A stretch of DNA of 64,000 nucleotides from CBDHCC01 sp965261015 (GTDB lineage: Bacteria > Pseudomonadota > Alphaproteobacteria > Sphingomonadales > Sphingomonadaceae), in assembly GCA_965261015.1 (NCBI GenBank), contig CBDHCC010000002.1, positions 124,001 to 188,000 of the forward strand, written 5' to 3'. Every line of letters begins with the position of its first letter. Position 1 is the first letter of the stretch. Positions 61,142-64,000 of the stretch are shown here, piece after piece. A program made the position numbers and the translations under genes. The notes under the pieces are model-generated. The model was given only the letters and a program-made list of their open reading frames with translations. It was not told where the DNA came from and searched no databases.

Positions 61142-61789
61142 ATGGGCAAAACAGACAAGCCAGAAGACCCTGAGGCACCAAACCGGTTCTGGAAAAGAGC
61201 TTTGGCATACATCGAAGAGAACGACCTTGGCGTTCTCGATTGGGCGAAAACAATCTCCCCCGAAACGTTTAAGAGATTGACCAGCAAACAATTTCTTCGA
61301 CAGTACTGCTACGTGGTCTACGCAAGCGGGTTCAAAGCTGCCACCATCCAAGCAGTCTTCCCGGATCTGAAGGCAGCATTCAAAGATTTTGACATCGACT
61401 CCTTGTCGCGAATGCGGTCCTTGAAACAGCCACTGGAAGCGTTCGGCAACGAGAGAAAGGCACAGAACTTCCTCGATGGAGCGAAGGCCATCGCGGACGA
61501 AGGCTGGCGCTCCTACAAAACCAGGGTGGCGTCTGAGGGTGTGGATGGTCTGGTAGAGCTTCCTGGCATCGGTCCGATCACCAAGGATCATCTTGCAAAA
61601 AACATTGGCTTGGCGGACGTTGCGAAGGCTGACATCTGGCTCCAACGAGCGGCGCAAAACTGCGGGATGGCGACGCCTGACGACTTAATTGACGCGATAC
61701 AGAAGAAGGTGAATGAGAGCCGTCATGTGATCGACGTGGTCATCTGGTACTTTGGCAAGGAATGTGGGTTCGAGCCAAAGGAAGAATAG
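61142..61789 (+). CDS. HhH-GPD DNA glycosylase-like protein, probably acquired
   Basis: The 215-residue protein has an all-helical HhH-GPD type layout: FLRQYCYVVYASGF near residues 51-64, a helix-hairpin-helix LPGIGPITKDHLAKNIG at 140-156 and a candidate catalytic Asp in AKADIWLQRAAQNCG (Asp164). The position of the lyase Lys of endonuclease III-type enzymes is Ile here, so it would be monofunctional if active. GAGGGG lies about nine bases before the ATG. GC content is visibly much lower than in all neighbours, with AAA, ATA and TTA codons. The next gene starts one base after its stop. Base substrate unknown. Confidence 0.72.
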   Translation: MGKTDKPEDPEAPNRFWKRALAYIEENDLGVLDWAKTISPETFKRLTSKQFLRQYCYVVYASGFKAATIQAVFPDLKAAFKDFDIDSLSRMRSLKQPLEAFGNERKAQNFLDGAKAIADEGWRSYKTRVASEGVDGLVELPGIGPITKDHLAKNIGLADVAKADIWLQRAAQNCGMATPDDLIDAIQKKVNESRHVIDVVIWYFGKECGFEPKEE

Positions 61790-61790
61790 G

Positions 61791-62345
61791 TTGGCAAAAA
61801 AGCGCTACTATTATGACAGCAAGGGCAGGTCTCGAGGCTACAGCTCGAACCTGTCTCCGCAGTCGAGAAACATCGGTGCGATAGCTATCGGTGGAGGCTT
61901 ACTCTTAGTTTCTTCGTTCTTCACTAACGACGATAATCGGAAGGTTGTGCATCAGCCTTCGGCTCAAGTCGCATCATCCTCCAGCGGAGTCGACGCTGAA
62001 CATACGCGCGATCCTGGAGGGCATGGCGCAACTATCGGCGGGCCTGAAGATCCCGACAAGAGCGTGTCAAAAACTCGTCATATAACAAGTCCTCAGACTC
62101 CTCCAAACTTTAGGACTGATGGATCATACATGAAAAGCACCTACTACAATAATGACACATCGTGTCCGCGTGATATGATTAGCTATAAAGCAAAGCTTTG
62201 CTTAGATGGCGAACAGCAAGAGTGTTCGGAGGCGGTGAAGTGCGGTGCCTTGTCAGCTTCAGATATTCCGGACTCTAAACAGTCGTTAATTGGCAAGCTG
62301 TCAAACGATGTCGAGGATCAGAATCCGAGAAAGCCAATAAACTAA
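61791..62345 (+). CDS. single-pass membrane protein with Cys-containing outer domain, unknown
   Basis: The 184-residue product starts at a TTG placed one base after the upstream stop, with AAGGAAGAATAGG before it; an in-frame TTG at 61752 would overlap the upstream gene. It has a very basic N-terminus (AKKRYYYDSKGRSRGY), one membrane helix (IGAIAIGGGLLLVSSFF), a Ser/Pro/Gly-rich spacer and a small C-terminal part with four Cys (TSCPRD, AKLCLDGEQQECSEAVKCG), suggesting disulfides outside the membrane. It has the lowest GC in the window. I recognise no family. It is probably co-transcribed with the HhH protein. Confidence 0.65.
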   Translation: MAKKRYYYDSKGRSRGYSSNLSPQSRNIGAIAIGGGLLLVSSFFTNDDNRKVVHQPSAQVASSSSGVDAEHTRDPGGHGATIGGPEDPDKSVSKTRHITSPQTPPNFRTDGSYMKSTYYNNDTSCPRDMISYKAKLCLDGEQQECSEAVKCGALSASDIPDSKQSLIGKLSNDVEDQNPRKPIN

Positions 62346-62392
62346 CAGTTACACAATTGGCGAAGTTGATCCGCTCGTAGAGATTAGTCTCC

Positions 62393-63964
62393 TCAACTCC
62401 GCTCCTTAGTCGCAGAAAACCGCACCTCCGGCGTCCGTTCCTGCTGATAGCTCAGATCCCAAGCGTCCTTGGCCAGGAACACGGGCGCGCCGTCGCGGTC
62501 CTGCGCCATCTGGCTGCGGTGCAACTCGGCGAAGGCCGCCACCGCCTTGTCCTCGCCCACTAGCCAGCGGGCGGTCTGGTAGGGGGACGGCTCCAGCTCC
62601 GCCTCCACCTTGTATTCGGCGGCCAGGCGGCTGACGAGGACCTCCAGCTGCAATTGGCCCACCACGCCCACCACCGACTGGCCGCCCAGCGTGGGGTTGA
62701 ACACCTGCACCACCCCCTCCTCCGCCAGGTCGTCGAGCGCTTTGCGCAACTGCTTGGTCTTGGTGGGGTCGATGAGGCGGACGCGGCGCAGAATCTCGGG
62801 CGCGAAGTTGGGTAAACCCGTCACCGTCACGTCCGGGCCGTCGGTCAGCGTGTCGCCGACCCTCAGCGTGCCGTGGTTCGGGATGCCGATGATGTCGCCC
62901 GCCACCGCCTCGTCCACGACCTCCCGCGACTGCGCGAAGAACAGGATGGGGGAGTGGACCGCGATGGTCTTGCCGGTCGCCACCTGGTTCAATTTCATAC
63001 CGCGTTTGAACGTGCCGGAGCAGAGACGCAAAAAGGCAATGCGATCGCGGTGTTGCGGGTTCATGTTCGCCTGCACTTTGAACACAAAGCCCGTCACGGT
63101 GTCGCTCGACGGGTCGACCGGCGCGGGCTCGGCCGGCTGTTCGCGCGGTCCGGGCGCGTGGGCGGCCAGCCCCGCGATCAGCTCGCCCACGCCGAAGTCG
63201 CGCAGCGCGGAGCCGAACCAGACGGGCGTCTGGTCGCCGTTGCGGTAGGCCGCCTCGTCGAACTCACCATAGGCCCCCGCCAACTCCGCCTCCTCGCGCA
63301 GCCGGCCGAGAGCATCGGGGGTCAGCAGGTCGGCCAGCTTCGGGTCGTCCAGGCCGGTCAGCCGGTGGCGGTCGCCCTGGAACTCCTTGGCGCTGCCGGG
63401 CGCGGGACGCAGCAGCTCGTGGGAGCGGAGGTCCCAAACGCCCTCGAACTGCCCACCCAAGCCGGCCGGCCAACTCATCGGCACGACGTCGAGCGCCAGC
63501 TGGTCGGCGATCTCGTCCAGCAGCTCGAACGGGCTGCGGCCCTCCCGGTCCACCTTGTTCACAAAGGTGATGATCGGGACGGAGCGCAGCCGACAGACCT
63601 CGAACAGCTTGCGGGTCTGCGCCTCGATGCCCCTGGCCGCGTCGATCACCATGACGGCGCTGTCGACCGCAGTCAGCGTGCGATAGGTGTCCTCGCTGAA
63701 GTCCTCGTGCCCCGGGGTGTCGAGCAGGTTGAAGGTCAGGCCGGCGTGCTCGAACGTCATGACGGACGAGGTGACGGAGATGCCGCGCGCCTGCTCGATC
63801 GCCATCCAGTCGGATCGCGCGCGCCGCGCCTGCCCCCGCGCCTTGACCTCGCCCGCCTGGTGCACCGCGCCGCCGGAGAGCAGCAGCTTTTCGGTCAGCG
63901 TGGTCTTGCCGGCGTCGGGGTGGGAGATGATGGCGAAGGTGCGGCGGTCGGAGGTGGTCGTCAT
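62393..63964 (-). CDS. prfC: peptide chain release factor 3
   Basis: RF3 is the GTPase that recycles RF1/RF2 after termination. The 523-residue protein has ISHPDAGKTTLTEKLLL (P-loop) at residues 14-30, SVMTFEHAGLTFNLLDTPGHEDFSEDT (G3), NKVDREGRSPFELLDE (G4), and the RF3-specific C-terminal part with GVVGQLQLEVLVSRLAAEYKVEAELE. The length is normal. It is convergent with the low-GC pair, and 36 bases upstream of its start remain in the window. Confidence 0.97.
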   Translation of the reverse strand: MTTTSDRRTFAIISHPDAGKTTLTEKLLLSGGAVHQAGEVKARGQARRARSDWMAIEQARGISVTSSVMTFEHAGLTFNLLDTPGHEDFSEDTYRTLTAVDSAVMVIDAARGIEAQTRKLFEVCRLRSVPIITFVNKVDREGRSPFELLDEIADQLALDVVPMSWPAGLGGQFEGVWDLRSHELLRPAPGSAKEFQGDRHRLTGLDDPKLADLLTPDALGRLREEAELAGAYGEFDEAAYRNGDQTPVWFGSALRDFGVGELIAGLAAHAPGPREQPAEPAPVDPSSDTVTGFVFKVQANMNPQHRDRIAFLRLCSGTFKRGMKLNQVATGKTIAVHSPILFFAQSREVVDEAVAGDIIGIPNHGTLRVGDTLTDGPDVTVTGLPNFAPEILRRVRLIDPTKTKQLRKALDDLAEEGVVQVFNPTLGGQSVVGVVGQLQLEVLVSRLAAEYKVEAELEPSPYQTARWLVGEDKAVAAFAELHRSQMAQDRDGAPVFLAKDAWDLSYQQERTPEVRFSATKERS

Positions 63965-64000
63965 GTCCGCCCGCCTAGCCGCTCGGTCGCCATGGGAACA

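Noticed and set aside
61086..62392. Prophage or integrative element
   Set aside because: There is no integrase, no tRNA or direct repeats at its ends, and only two genes; low GC alone supports acquisition but not an element type.

Overview
The window is high-GC (roughly 70 percent by eye), gene-dense chromosomal DNA. It looks like an alphaproteobacterium of the order Sphingomonadales, probably Sphingomonas or a close relative. The evidence is the XrtA (exosortase A)-linked polysaccharide genes, a minimalist type A PutA, a TonB receptor next to a complete type II secretion operon, an NDUFS4-like complex I subunit, UbiK, DUF892 and NnrU-type proteins, frequent GTG/TTG starts and many ATGA/GTGA gene overlaps. 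The genus is inferred from protein resemblance only. No stretch over 300 bases lacks a gene. I saw no insertion sequence, integrase, CRISPR array or rRNA.

Layout. Bases 1-1426 and on: the edge of an XrtA exopolysaccharide locus (Daro_2409-type glycosyltransferase, a tiny ORF, an O-glycosylation ligase). 2.8-6.4 kb: gmk, an SDR, a small membrane-type protein, and a thiolase with a MaoC hydratase (acyl-CoA metabolism). 6.5-9.5 kb: putA. 9.5-16.7 kb: TonB, MscS channel, topoisomerase IB, PfpI/DJ-1 protein, galU with a small lipoprotein, a Met/Thr/Pro-rich exported protein, and msrA coupled to an M48-like PDZ lipoprotein. 16.7-24.2 kb: glpK, YbjN, UbiK, TspO, TlyA, a TMEM175-like channel, polyprenyl diphosphate synthase, the complex I accessory subunit, a dicarboxylate symporter. 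24.2-29.5 kb: a minus-strand operon of POT peptide transporter, two exported amidohydrolase-fold proteins (one without its metal ligands) and NnrU. 29.6-33.9 kb: GntR regulator, acyl-CoA dehydrogenase, tsaC, tRNA-Pro(CGG), an HDAC-family amidohydrolase.

33.9-50.5 kb is the most coherent system. A beta-helix-like lipoprotein is followed by a TonB-dependent receptor and then gspC-gspO, all on the plus strand. Upstream of the lipoprotein are three 7-base half sites at exact 11-base spacing that resemble a PhoB box. Together these suggest a phosphate-responsive system in which the T2SS exports a surface lipoprotein that works with the receptor, similar to ElpS of Caulobacter crescentus (from memory). 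The substrate and regulation are inferred.

50.6-61.1 kb: DUF808, DsrE, M20 amidohydrolase, a lipoprotein, a penicillin-acylase-family Ntn hydrolase, a small ORF, an ABC1 kinase, an acyl-CoA ligase whose frame runs without a stop into a DUF892 protein, a REP-like inverted repeat, and a renalase-like FAD protein. 61.1-62.4 kb: two genes of clearly lower GC (an HhH-GPD glycosylase-like protein and a single-pass Cys-containing membrane protein) that look acquired. The window closes with prfC.
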